NCBI GenBank assembly: GCA_027575805.1
Contig: JANBPU010000160.1
Span: forward strand, 1-36,889
Direction of reading: 5' to 3'
Length of the DNA: 36,889 nt
Origin: Mycoemilia scoparia
Taxonomy: Eukaryota; Kickxellomycota; Kickxellomycetes; Kickxellales; Kickxellaceae
Positions within the stretch are counted from its first letter, which is position 1. The number at the start of each line of letters is the position of its first letter. The notes beneath the pieces were generated by a model. That model worked only from the letters and a program-made list of their open reading frames with translations, was not told where the DNA came from and did not search any database. Below, piece after piece: positions 8,926 through 19,453 of this stretch. The position numbers were made by a program, and so were the translations under genes.

Positions 8926-9750
8926 ATGTCAGACCAACAACCCAATGCTATAAATAATGGTGCTCCAGAAGTGCGTCTTCGTGGAACTTATGATTCAGGA
9001 AAAGCTACACCAGCCACAGCACCACAGGATGTTGAAGGTGGTGACCAGCAAAATACAAGTAAAGCCTCTGATGATGCAGTGGTCAATATGAATGGCATAT
9101 TACCACATCCAAACAATACAGAAGGTAATGGCCAGCAAAATCTGGTACAACAGCAGTTAAATGCAAGACAAGCCTCTGATGATGCAGTGGTCGGTATGAG
9201 TGGCACATCAACACATCCAAACTATACAGAAGTCAATGGCCAGCAAAATCTGGTACAACAGCAGCTAAATACAGGACAAGCCCCTAATAATGTAGTGGTC
9301 GATATGAGTGCCGCCCCACAAGGCCATGTTGAACAGCCAGGCCCAGGACCCGATGGTGTTACCACTGATGAACAAACAGGGGCGATAAAAACACAGGCTG
9401 ACAGAGCCCTATCTCAGGTTAACAAAGTAAACAATCAAACAGAGGAAAAAGTCGAGAGTGTTTTAAATATTGAATCTAATCTGGAAGAAGTGAAGAAAGA
9501 TGCTGATGATAATTTCAAAGATCAGGAAGGACTTTCGGATAAAGTTCAAGGTGTAAAAAATGAACAAAAGAAAAAATCCAAGAAAAACAAGATAATTATG
9601 TGCATTGTTATCTTGATTATTGTTATTATGATTATTGCTGGTGTTGTTTATGGGCTCGAGAGATCTGGAAAGATTAATGTTTTCGATGATTCTAAGGATA
9701 AATCTTCATCTACTGCTGCTGCTGCTGCTTCCTCTTCTTCAACTTCTTAG
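8926..9750 (+). CDS. Tail-anchored coiled-coil protein, SNARE-like
   Basis: 274 aa, single exon, first ATG after an A-rich leader (AAGCAAAAAATG). Residues about 45-128 are 36-residue tandem repeats (ASDDAVV..M.G...HPN.TE.NGQQNLVQQQLN). Residues about 155-215 form an acidic/basic heptad-like helix, followed by a lysine cluster (KKKSKKNK) and one membrane span, about 223-243. A 31-residue tail rich in Ala/Ser would face the lumen or exterior. The order of soluble N-terminus, 55-60 residue coiled coil, basic stop and TM anchor is that of R-SNAREs (synaptobrevin type). The stretch EKVESVLNIESNLEEV resembles their central part, but an uncharged residue sits where the zero-layer Arg is expected. 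I therefore call it SNARE-like, not SNARE. It could equally be another tail-anchored tether. Confidence 0.6.
   Translation: MSDQQPNAINNGAPEVRLRGTYDSGKATPATAPQDVEGGDQQNTSKASDDAVVNMNGILPHPNNTEGNGQQNLVQQQLNARQASDDAVVGMSGTSTHPNYTEVNGQQNLVQQQLNTGQAPNNVVVDMSAAPQGHVEQPGPGPDGVTTDEQTGAIKTQADRALSQVNKVNNQTEEKVESVLNIESNLEEVKKDADDNFKDQEGLSDKVQGVKNEQKKKSKKNKIIMCIVILIIVIMIIAGVVYGLERSGKINVFDDSKDKSSSTAAAAASSSSTS
9063..9330 (+). repeat. 108-bp in-frame tandem repeat, about 2.5 units
   Basis: The unit begin AGCCTCTGAT occurs at 9063 and 9171, and as AGCCCCTAAT at 9279, exactly 108 bases apart each time. This gives 36-residue protein repeats inside the tail-anchored protein. Units are about 85-90% alike by eye. 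Confidence 0.85.
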
Positions 9751-10235
9751 ACAACCAACTAACCAACCAAAAATTATTGTTATTATTATTATTATTATTA
9801 TTCAAGATACATGGAAGTAAATGAAGTTTTATCCCAACACATACATTCTTTCTTTTTTCTCTGTATTATTGGTCTTTATACCAATTTATTTGAATTCAAG
9901 TGATTATATTTGCTGATTATAGATTTTTTAATACTTTAATTTTTGGTTTTCATTTAAATACAAAACAAACCACTAACTAGGCTATTAATTCCTTGTATTG
10001 TTTATATTTGATTCTAAATAACCATACCTCTGATGGCTTGTAATGTAAAGGGAGAAAGAAAAATGCATATGTGCGAGTGAGTGAATGTATGTGTTTGGGC
10101 ACATATATTGGGCAATTCTGTGCTGTCTAGAATTTTGCCTATGCCAAGAGGCTTACTTACTTAGGCACATGCTTTCTATTTAAGAAATGTTGGCCAAACA
10201 TATGGAATCAAATATGATAAAGCGGGACTAGGAAT

Positions 10236-10358
10236 GTGAGTAGTTGTTTTTGAAGGTCTAAATTAATATTATCAATGAAAATATAAGTTTGGCCAGTATG
10301 CGAGATGAAACTACTGGCCTACTAGTAAAATTTAGTCCTTTAAAAATAATCACTCATA
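10236..10358. mobile_element. MITE (family M, diverged subtype)
   Basis: Left end GAGTAGTTGTTTTTGAAGG, right end TCCTTTAAAAATAATCACTC. The interior GGCCTACTAGTAAAA and nearby bases match the copy in the hydrolase intron (2523-2649), so these two form a subtype with a different core from the AAATGGAT-type copies. Confidence 0.65.
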
Positions 10359-10629
10359 TTGTTGGTGGTTTTGGGACATTGGCCTTTTAAAGATATATTT
10401 TGTTCGATTGGTTTATGTAGTAATTCAAACCCTCTCTTGAACTAGTATAGTTTTCGACAGCTAAAGCATCAAGACTACAACTTTGAATAACCGCCGCCCA
10501 TATTAACACGGCTTAAGATCAGAAAACAAAATAATAGCCAAACTTTATAAGCATGCGCATAAGCAAGTTGCTTTGAAAAGGTCGATTATCAGATGTGAAC
10601 TGCTGCTGAGGTTGCTGAACTAACTAACA

Positions 10630-11056
10630 TCCATTTGGATCATAATTTTTGAAGGGAGAATATTTATAGGGGAATTGTTGTGGTAATATCTCCAAAGCCT
10701 CATAATACACCACACAGCGGTTATTTGTATCTGCCTTAAGGAGGCCAGCCACCAACGCCTTTATATGGGTATTTTGGTCATTCCCCGAGTAAACATATCC
10801 AAGCAGGGGATATGAGATATCACATAGGCATGTGCCTATAAGCAGATATTATAGTATTAGGATCATCTATAAAAAGGAATGACAGGACGACAAGATAATT
10901 ATACTTTAGTAGTCTTATTACTTAGCTCAAACTTCTGATTATTACTCTATAATAATACTTACTTGTTCTTCCTGATAATTAAACGGTGCGACGTTTAAAC
11001 AGAATCACAGCCAAATGGATGACTATATAGCTCTTCAAAAACTATTACCCATTTGG
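10630..11056. mobile_element. MITE (family M) split by a solo LTR
   Basis: The left half, 10630-10675 (TTTGGATCATAATTTTTGAAGG...TATAGGGGAAT), and the right half, 11002-11056 (GAATCACAGCCAAATGGAT...CTCTTCAAAAAC), join into one MITE like that at 27553-27675. The LTR lies between them. Confidence 0.8.
10676..11001 (+). mobile_element. Solo LTR, 326 bp
   Basis: Begins TGTTGTGGTAATATCTCC and ends GACGTTTAAACA, the TG...CA form of retroviral-type LTRs. It is flanked by a 4-bp direct repeat GAAT (10672-10675 and 11002-11005) that occurs once in intact MITEs, so it is a target-site duplication. A TATA box, TATAAAAAG, is at 10868-10876, giving + orientation. No internal coding region is present, as expected after LTR-LTR recombination. 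The first 77 bases are identical to 36813-36889. Confidence 0.85.
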
Positions 11057-12387
11057 AAGGATTTTACTAGTAATCGAATCTCTATGTTAGGGAGAAATGG
11101 GCATTCATCAGATTTTGGCCCAATAATCGTTCATTTGATATGCAACTACTCCTGGAGACCCACTATTTTGCCTAAAGCCTTGTGTGTGAACTTTGACCAT
11201 TTGCCTGTCTGTGTGAATGTGTCTCTGCATGAATGGATGATTACATGTGTATGCTTATGTATGTAATAAAGCCTGTGTTTGAGTGTGTATCCAATCAGTT
11301 TATAAGACATCTTTGTGAATCCTGAAAGCAAGCGATAGCTTCACATCGCTATCATTGCAATTTGACATGCGTATGTATAATGTTTTGTAAAAGGCTGTTA
11401 TCTAGCCCACTGCTAGCATACATGAGTTACGCACAGGTGAAAGAGCAAAGGGCTGGCTTATCTTGGGCCAAAGGAAACAGATGATTGCCCGTAGCACAGC
11501 TTTCTTCTTTACATCCACTATTATAACATTTAACAGCTGCATATATATCTGTTCCAGCTGCTAGTCTGCTTCTTTTCTGTTTGGAAACTCATTTTCACTT
11601 TTGTCTGTTCTGTCTCTGTCTCTGTATGCAATATCGATGCGTGGCTTAGAGATTTCTGCTGTTGTTGTTGTTGTTGCTGCTGTTTTCCGAATAGTCAAGA
11701 GCAGGTGGGCATCAGGGCTTTTGGATACATACAAGTGAATAAGTGAGGGTGTGTTTCGCTTTAGCTATTGTCCTTTTCAGTATTAGTCGACACTGACACT
11801 CCCTTGTGTTTCTTGTCCTGATTTTGATGATAATTGCAAGTCTTGGCGCTATAAATTTCAAGTAGTTGTGGTACAAGTATATAAAGGCCGGAGCTTTCAA
11901 TCACCACCTCCTTTGGATTGACAAATTATCGCACCTCCGCTCCCTCCAAGCACATCAATCTTGGTTTTATCCTATTATTTCATTCGCTATTGGCCAAGTG
12001 GTCCGGCCTGTTTGTATACTGGCGTGATAGAGTAACAACGTTAATAGCTGCCTTTTTAACAGCAGAATCGCGCATAAACCACATTACTCATTCGCTGTCC
12101 TGTGAGCTGTTTGCTTCCCTACCCATTCGCTCATTTGTAGTATTATTGTATGTCATTCTGCTTTGTGGATATACTAACACTACTTTACTACTGTTTCACT
12201 TCTAAGCCAATCCCCAATTTTACTACTAGCATACACCATCCTCATCACCACCAGAAAATACTTTAATATAAAAGATCCCCCACCAGACCAGCACCACAGC
12301 AATACCCAACTTTATCAACTCTCTCCCTCTCTTATTTGTGATTTGGATCTTTTTTTTTGTCAATCAGACATCTGATATTTGCAATCC

Positions 12388-12423
<36 letters not shown>

Positions 12424-12424
12424 G
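12388..12424 (+). repeat. GTCT tetranucleotide microsatellite
   Basis: About seven GTCT units followed by ATCT units, in the pyrimidine-rich region upstream of the receptor gene. Confidence 0.9.
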
Positions 12425-13172
12425 TTATTGTTGTGGATTGTTCAAAACCCAAAAATATCCAGCCCCTCTCTCCCTCTGTCTCTGTCTCTCCTTCCTTTTT
12501 CATTCCTTCAATACTTATTACTGTGTTTTTTGCTTTGTGTTTTTAAAAAGCCCTTGTTTCTGTTTTTGTTTTCCCTGCGATTGTAGTGGAAAAACAGCCT
12601 TGCCCAATATTTGTTTTGAGGCTCTCTCTCCTTCTCCACTTTACTTTTGTTTTCTTGTCTTGCTTCATCGCCGCTTTTAACTTTTAATACCCTTATTATT
12701 ACTATTATTCCCTCCCACTTCTTGTGTGCCAATTCGAGACACGCATTTCCTTCAATTCGCATTTCCCTACCTCTCACATTCCTTTCCCTTCGTTTTTATG
12801 ACTTTATATTTTATTTTCCCTTCATTTTGTATCAAGTAGCTGCAAAGGTAGTATTAGTAGTAGTAGCTGCAGCACCTTTAAAATTAAAAGTATTGGTAGT
12901 AACAATAGCATTCCGTATAATACTAGACCAATTTAACGCACTCTCATTTACTCATACACTTACTTTAATTCCCAAACGATTTGTTTTCTTAATTACAACC
13001 ATATTCCCCATATCCAGATCGATATATACATTTTGATTCTCCCAAAACCTTACTAAATTCAAAAGAGCCTAAACAATTTATATACTTTATATTCCATTTA
13101 CCCATACGCATTCTTTGTCTCTCAATTACCTCTGCGCTGGTAGTAGACCACAATACATACACACATACATAA

Positions 13173-16100
13173 ATGTCTGCTGCAAACTCTGATAATGGCC
13201 TCAGTCTACTTTCTTCCATACTAGCCATTGCCAGCAAGGCCAACAATAATGTACCAGATTCCAAAATGTCAACGACAAACACTTCTTCAATATCATCACT
13301 ACTACAATCTGCATCAACATCCCCTGCATTATCAGCATCCACATCCCTGACGACATCCCAAATATCCTACCTTGTGGTAGCAATAGTAGTCGACATAGTC
13401 TTCATAATAACCGCAGTATTTGTACTATTATATCGCCAAGTCCCCGAAATGTCTAGACGGCTCAGTTTGTTTGTAGTATTTGCCAACGGTTGTTTATTAA
13501 CTGGTGCCAACATTGCGGCTTTTGAAGGGTTGATATTGCCTTTGGCCCAACGCGCATGTCGGTTTATGGATTGGGCGCTCCAGGCTCTTTCGCCATGGTG
13601 GGTGTTGTGTATTTTTGTGCAGTGGGTTTATATAACTGCCCAGTTGAGAATTAATCAGGAGTTGTTGGATATTTATGAAAAGTGTGTGGCGGCTAGAGGT
13701 GGCGATTTGTCAATACCTCCGCCAGCCTCCTCGTTGTTTCGGCCTAATACTGCTACGAGTGGAAGAAGTGGTGCAAGTAAAGCTACTAGTAGAGTTTTGT
13801 CGACTTCTTCACGTAATAAACAACATAATCGAGCGAAATCTATTTCTTCGACTTCTGGACTGGTTCAGAATAATATTGCAAAAGATGTCGAATCCAGTGA
13901 TGATAGCGCTAATGATCATAATAACAACCACAACCACAGAAACAATATCGATATTAATTTGGACTTTTTGGCTCCCTTGGATACTTTGGCTACAAATGAC
14001 ATTGTTGGCGAAAGTCGTGATTTTGGTATTGGTGGAAATAAACTCCCACGTTATTCTGAGTTGGTGGGTTCAAAAAATAGTGAGTTTGGCTTATTCATTG
14101 GTACTGAAAATTCCAGATTGACCCCCACTGCTTCTCAGATTCCTGACCCTGCTACCAATGTCACTGATAAAGTTTTGTACACTACATCGATGCCCATTCA
14201 GAACCAGAATTCACAGTCCACTGGAGTTGCGAATATTGGTGCCGCTCCTTTAAAAAGAGGATATTCGCTGACAGGAAACCTCACGCGCCTTCCATCACGC
14301 TTAGACACTGTAAATCATAGGACCTCGCTTCCCAGCAACAATATCCATGAATGGCTTGCTTTGGGTGAACATCATCGCCACAACCGCCATGAGCAATATA
14401 GAGACCTACAGGAGCATGATCAGAACATTGGCTCTGCTTCGGAAACTCCGCAACCGTCTAGCCCACTGTTGTTGCCAGCTTCACCAGGTTCAAGGAATAG
14501 TCTGGATCGACAGTCTTTCTTATCTGTTCAGTCTGAACCGATCATGTCTCTGTATCAATTATACCATGACGAGTTCGACCCACTTGGTTACTTTGAAGAT
14601 GAAGACGACGAAGAAGAGGATATTGACGAACCATATGGCGATGAAGAGGGAGACTTTGTTGAGTATGAGGATGATGAATACTATGACGAGGATGAATATA
14701 TAGATGATGAAGACGAGGGGGAAGAGGGCAATGAAGGTGATGATGAGCAACCAACACCTTCTGACTCTAAAGGAAAGAAAGGCCCTGATTATACAGCTAC
14801 AAATCCACTAGAGCTTTCTCGCTACCCATCTATTCTATCAGCAAATCCAAACAAACTGATTCCACATTCATCCTACCAACTAACAAAGAAAGTTTCCCCA
14901 CATGTCCGGAATATAGTGGGTGGAGGAGGCAGCTTATCAAGTGCACCCAATAGCGCAGCAATTTCTGTGTCTGGTCGCAACTTTTCTATGAGGACTTATT
15001 CAATTGCTACATCAGCCAATTCTACAATGTCTAAATGGCAGGCATTTATTACAGGAGCAGATGCAGCTGAAGAGTATTCTAATAGCCGGTCACTGCCGTT
15101 CAATTCGACTTTGCAAAATGCCAATAGTAATGGTAATGATGCTGCTATGACTAGACGAGAAAATGATGTTGAAGAAGATGAAGAAGAGATATCTATTCTT
15201 GATTCATCGATTCCTAAAGGTGTGACATTGAGGTTAGTTCAGACAGGAGACCCGGTGATCCTGCCCAAATCTGCTTCACCACAACCATCGCCTTCGACAA
15301 AATCATCATTTTCTACATCCAAGGGCCGGAGAAAAGGTCGTAAAAATACCAATGCAAAAAACTCAAATAATAAACGGTGGTCACGCAAATACCAAAAGAA
15401 GGGCAAAAAGATGACAAAATATGCTAGAAAGAAGATTCGAACCCAACACGATAATATCAAAGCTGGCTTTAAGAAGGTTGCTAAAAAGACTTACAACCAA
15501 AGACATAGTATCAATCCAAGCAGACTTAATTTGCGGCAAAAGGGTCGAACCATGCTTAATATAGTCTACAGACCAAATGCTCCTGGCGCTACACCCGGTC
15601 GTCTTCAAAGGTCGAATAGCGAAAAGGCTCATGAGATGATGTTCTTTAGAACAACGCAGATTAGGAATAGCTTTGATAATTCTATGGTCTCTGCAAGCGG
15701 CGGTATCAATGGCAATAATAATGATAGTGGTTATGAGAGAATGGATGCACCAGGAAGTATAAGAAGAAGAAGATATAGAAGAAGACGAGACCTGGCAGCA
15801 CTATCTGTCCCCTTATTCAATTTTAATACCAATGGCAATGGTGGTAACGCCAACAGCAATTTATCAGGAAGACTGTCCACCCCTATACAAAAGATAAGAC
15901 GATTTGTTCCGTACAGTAGTAGTGGCGGCAACAACAATGGTAGTAGTATCGATATAAATTCACGAATTCAGAGAAAGCGGTCCAAAAAGAGGATGTCTGT
16001 GATTTTGGGGAGATTATCTAATGATATTCAGGAAGATGATCTTGATGGGGTAAATGGTGGTATCCCAGCAACTTCGAAAGGCCTGCGCAAGAGAAAATTG

Positions 16101-18230
16101 GGCCGTAAAAGTAAACGAGAAGTTGCATTCAAATTCACATCCTCTGTGGAGCTGTGGCCTGACCACCATGAAAACAAAGAAAATGCTAAGACTCCTGCTG
16201 ATAGAACCGCTGGAGGCATTTCTAATGTTGTTGGTGGATTGGGAACTGAAATGGCAATGATATTTGCTTCGGTGCAAGTAGAATCCAACCGTTCGGGCTG
16301 GTTGAACGTGGGTAGACGTATCATGACTCCCATTGGAATGGCATGCATACTATTAGTTCTCTATTTGCTACATGTCGCATTGACGATGGCCATATTCTTT
16401 GGAGCAAAGCTGAGCGAAATATCTTCAGAATACTTTAGCTCAGGATTTGTGCTGGATCCATCGTGTTACTCGCAAAGAACCCGATTGGCATTTACAATCA
16501 TGCATCTTGGGTATGGAGTTATTGTTGCAGGACTGGGCATTTTCTGGCTGTGGTCACGGTCGCGAGATGTTACGAATCTGCGGTTCCGCATTTTGATGGC
16601 AATTGCATGCTATATCATTGGATCGGGGTTGTCGATGACATTTGCTATTGTTGAAAGAGACTCTGATAACCCGTTAACAAAGGCTCAAGCAAATCACAAA
16701 GTGTCGTCTGGAGCGATAATGCTGATAACCGCACTGGGTATTATTGTGTTTACTACATTGTGGCCAGTTTTATTAGCAAAGCGTAATAGGATGATGAAAA
16801 AGTGGGAGGAGTACTTTAACCATAGATTCTATGCGATGTTTGAGCCGGACCTGTTTTCCACAGAGCTACAAGAGTTTCGGCAATACTGTGCGCTGAACAT
16901 GTGTATTTCTGAGGCACTTTTTTGTGAGCGTATTCGTGCGCTGTGTGTAGCATGGCAGATTGAACTAGGATTGCCACCAAAGACTTCGCCAGCATTTAGC
17001 AAAAACAACAGTGGCGATAGCGAATCGGGGTATGATAATATCATCGTTGATACTGACGATGATGCACATCCAACAGATGCTTATGCACCGCCATCAGCAA
17101 GACTTGTTCAAGAGATGCACTTTATCTATGACATGTTTTTGCGGTCAGCATCAGAACCATTGCTGATCTTTTCTGTTGCTGAGATGATGATCAGAGAGAA
17201 CTCGATTTCCAACGAAAATGAAAAGAGGTGTTCATCAACAGTGTACAGCAGCAATTCTGTTGGCCACACACTGCAGCCAAAGGAGGACATATCGCAGCCA
17301 CTGAACACTACCGCTACCATCAATACGCCCAGAACCTTGAATTTTGAAAACAATAGCGAGGAACAACAAGGGAAACACGAGATATCAGGAAACCAGACCA
17401 CGCTCAACGCATCGTACGCCACACCACAGAATATGTCGGCTGTTCCTTGGGAAGAAAAGGGCCAATATCACAATGGACAAGAAGCTGCAAGAAGAGGCAG
17501 TATGATGCATCCAAATGATCATGCCCATCATCAGTATCACCACAACCTGGTTGTTGGTCAAGGTGGCGCCGACAATGACTATATTGGGCATCATCATCAC
17601 AACGACGATGCAGTTTCATTTGTCTCGCAGCTCAGTCAGCCCGACCCATGGGCTTATTCATTTCTACCAACACAATGGAAGCAAAGGCTTAGATCAGTCT
17701 ATTCCTATTTGTGGCTGTCACCTATTGCTAGAAATATCCCAACAATACTTCCATATCGTTTCCGAGGTAACAAAGAAAACCCAGCAACAGCCAACAGGAC
17801 TACTACTACTACTACAAGCTCTCCTGGCCATGGGCTTAGTATCGATAAGAGGTTTTCTGGCGAAGCGCCATTTAGAATCAGCAAGTATGCGTTGGGTGCC
17901 GAGCTAGTGAGAAGAATGGAAGCACAGCTTCGTGAGAACCACTACAACTACGATGTATGGAATGAAGCATGGAGACAAATTAGCAATTGGCTTAGCACTA
18001 CCTCGTATCCATTATATTTGCTAAATTGGCAGCAGCTTTCAGTTCAAGACATAAAGCGAGGCTTCCATAACTATAGCAATCCCAGCGGTGGTGGTAGTGG
18101 AATGATCGGCCGTCATTATCGACAGCCCAGTAGCAGTGTTGTTGGAGCAGGGAGTGGTTCACGGCGCTTTACCGCATCAACAATCTCAGCATCTGCAGCA
18201 GCCCAGAGAAGTATTCAGAACAAAGTCTAG
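13173..18230 (+). CDS. Giant 7TM receptor-like protein with C-terminal RGS domain
   Basis: 1685 aa, one uninterrupted frame. Hydrophobic spans are at about 66-87, 97-117 and 136-157 (with WVLCIFVQWVY), then about 1055-1078, 1106-1127, 1138-1160 and 1180-1202, seven in all. They are followed by an RGS-type helical domain from about 1205 (KWEEYFNHRFYAMFEPDLF, EFRQYCALNMCISEALFCER). Its last helices, resuming about 1572 (AELVRRMEAQLRENHYN, then WNEAWRQISNWLSTTSYPLY), lie after a roughly 220-residue insertion. Known fungal 7TM-RGS proteins (GprK-like, plant RGS1-like) couple a receptor-like membrane part to GTPase acceleration on G-alpha. A loop of about 890 residues separates TM3 and TM4; it has an acidic block (about 466-528) and a lysine/arginine-rich block (about 717-757). 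With seven spans and a cytosolic RGS domain, this loop should be intracellular. The ATG follows a long CT-rich leader. Smaller open frames in the same interval are shadows. Confidence 0.8.
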   Translation: MSAANSDNGLSLLSSILAIASKANNNVPDSKMSTTNTSSISSLLQSASTSPALSASTSLTTSQISYLVVAIVVDIVFIITAVFVLLYRQVPEMSRRLSLFVVFANGCLLTGANIAAFEGLILPLAQRACRFMDWALQALSPWWVLCIFVQWVYITAQLRINQELLDIYEKCVAARGGDLSIPPPASSLFRPNTATSGRSGASKATSRVLSTSSRNKQHNRAKSISSTSGLVQNNIAKDVESSDDSANDHNNNHNHRNNIDINLDFLAPLDTLATNDIVGESRDFGIGGNKLPRYSELVGSKNSEFGLFIGTENSRLTPTASQIPDPATNVTDKVLYTTSMPIQNQNSQSTGVANIGAAPLKRGYSLTGNLTRLPSRLDTVNHRTSLPSNNIHEWLALGEHHRHNRHEQYRDLQEHDQNIGSASETPQPSSPLLLPASPGSRNSLDRQSFLSVQSEPIMSLYQLYHDEFDPLGYFEDEDDEEEDIDEPYGDEEGDFVEYEDDEYYDEDEYIDDEDEGEEGNEGDDEQPTPSDSKGKKGPDYTATNPLELSRYPSILSANPNKLIPHSSYQLTKKVSPHVRNIVGGGGSLSSAPNSAAISVSGRNFSMRTYSIATSANSTMSKWQAFITGADAAEEYSNSRSLPFNSTLQNANSNGNDAAMTRRENDVEEDEEEISILDSSIPKGVTLRLVQTGDPVILPKSASPQPSPSTKSSFSTSKGRRKGRKNTNAKNSNNKRWSRKYQKKGKKMTKYARKKIRTQHDNIKAGFKKVAKKTYNQRHSINPSRLNLRQKGRTMLNIVYRPNAPGATPGRLQRSNSEKAHEMMFFRTTQIRNSFDNSMVSASGGINGNNNDSGYERMDAPGSIRRRRYRRRRDLAALSVPLFNFNTNGNGGNANSNLSGRLSTPIQKIRRFVPYSSSGGNNNGSSIDINSRIQRKRSKKRMSVILGRLSNDIQEDDLDGVNGGIPATSKGLRKRKLGRKSKREVAFKFTSSVELWPDHHENKENAKTPADRTAGGISNVVGGLGTEMAMIFASVQVESNRSGWLNVGRRIMTPIGMACILLVLYLLHVALTMAIFFGAKLSEISSEYFSSGFVLDPSCYSQRTRLAFTIMHLGYGVIVAGLGIFWLWSRSRDVTNLRFRILMAIACYIIGSGLSMTFAIVERDSDNPLTKAQANHKVSSGAIMLITALGIIVFTTLWPVLLAKRNRMMKKWEEYFNHRFYAMFEPDLFSTELQEFRQYCALNMCISEALFCERIRALCVAWQIELGLPPKTSPAFSKNNSGDSESGYDNIIVDTDDDAHPTDAYAPPSARLVQEMHFIYDMFLRSASEPLLIFSVAEMMIRENSISNENEKRCSSTVYSSNSVGHTLQPKEDISQPLNTTATINTPRTLNFENNSEEQQGKHEISGNQTTLNASYATPQNMSAVPWEEKGQYHNGQEAARRGSMMHPNDHAHHQYHHNLVVGQGGADNDYIGHHHHNDDAVSFVSQLSQPDPWAYSFLPTQWKQRLRSVYSYLWLSPIARNIPTILPYRFRGNKENPATANRTTTTTTSSPGHGLSIDKRFSGEAPFRISKYALGAELVRRMEAQLRENHYNYDVWNEAWRQISNWLSTTSYPLYLLNWQQLSVQDIKRGFHNYSNPSGGGSGMIGRHYRQPSSSVVGAGSGSRRFTASTISASAAAQRSIQNKV

Positions 18231-19418
18231 TTCAACTGTCTGGGCTGTGTGGTAGTGGTAGTAGTAGTAGAAGAAGAAGAACTAATTGGACTGATGTTAG
18301 GCATATACAGTTGGAGTATATATCCGCCACTACCGCAGCCTTTAGCAAAATACAATATCATTTTCAATAGACTATCGATTGAAGACAGAACAATAGATAC
18401 TCTTTTTTGCTTGAAAAAGAATGCTAATTACTCAATAAAATAAATAGAAATGGATTCAGAAGTTTGAACAATGAAGGTTAGAAGAATGTAGATTGAAGCT
18501 GAAGATTGGACAGACCCGAGAAAGAAGGAGGATATGAAGACCAGGACAACGCGCTGCTCACATGGGGGTTTTTTTTGTGACCAAGATTATGAAGGAGAGG
18601 CGTGTGAGAGATGGGATAGAGAAGACAATGGCAGCTGGGCTAATAAAAAGGCATGTACTGTGTGTGTAGGTTAAACAAAAAGAGTCTCTAGTGCACAATT
18701 ATTCAGTTCAGAATCAATAGATTTGGTCGATGGACGGATGGGTGCTTGAGAAAGAACTACCACTTGTTGGTTTAGGTCCTTTCTAACCAAACAACAACTA
18801 GTAAAAACCGAGAGCGGAGTAACTGTACTGTATTGTATTGAATAAAGAATAGTAGAACCCAATTCACGAATATAGAAAAGAAAAAGCCCATGATTTTAAC
18901 CATTTAGTAATAACACATTTATTATGAATAACAAAAACGTGAGCAAAAGATCGAAAGGGAGGCGTTGCTGGTGTATATAATAGATATCATCGCTACAATG
19001 AATCAATATATAGAAGTTAATGTTCTCTCTCTCACACACTCTCTTTATAAAATAAAGCAACTAAATGGAGAATTGGACTACAACAAGAGACATAGAAACG
19101 CCATATATATATTTTTTTAGTAGTGTATTTGAATATGTGGACAAACTCTCTGCTGAAAAAAAAATTAGCAAAGCCTACCTATCTAGCAAAAGAGAGAGAG
19201 AGAGAGAGAGAACCGAATGAGAATATGATATATAAAAATAGATCCAGATAAATATATTATTTATCAAAGTGGCAAGAAAACACATCTACAGCAGCCACCA
19301 TCTAATCAAAAAAAGGAATCCATAAGACCAAAAAAAGAAAGCAAGGAATTCCAATAAAGGCAAATTGAGTTACAATACACAGACGAATCCAATCTCGAAC
19401 AATTACTGTCAAAGAGAA

Positions 19419-19453
<35 letters not shown>

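Larger units (their letters stand above)
9751..13172. other. Long intergenic region with transposon remnants and the receptor gene's upstream region
   Basis: 9777-9802 is an ATT tract. 10236-10358 and 10630-11056 are MITEs, the second split by a solo LTR at 10676-11001. 11060-12300 has no gene I can support; short frames at 11015, 11712 and 11918 look non-coding. 12300-13172 is strongly pyrimidine-rich with a GTCT tract at 12388-12424, typical of an upstream or leader region for the 7TM-RGS gene. Confidence 0.6.

Noticed and set aside
12338..12777. Cys/Leu/Ser-rich frames upstream of the receptor gene
   Set aside because: Produced by GTCT and CT repeats, with several frames open at once on both strands.
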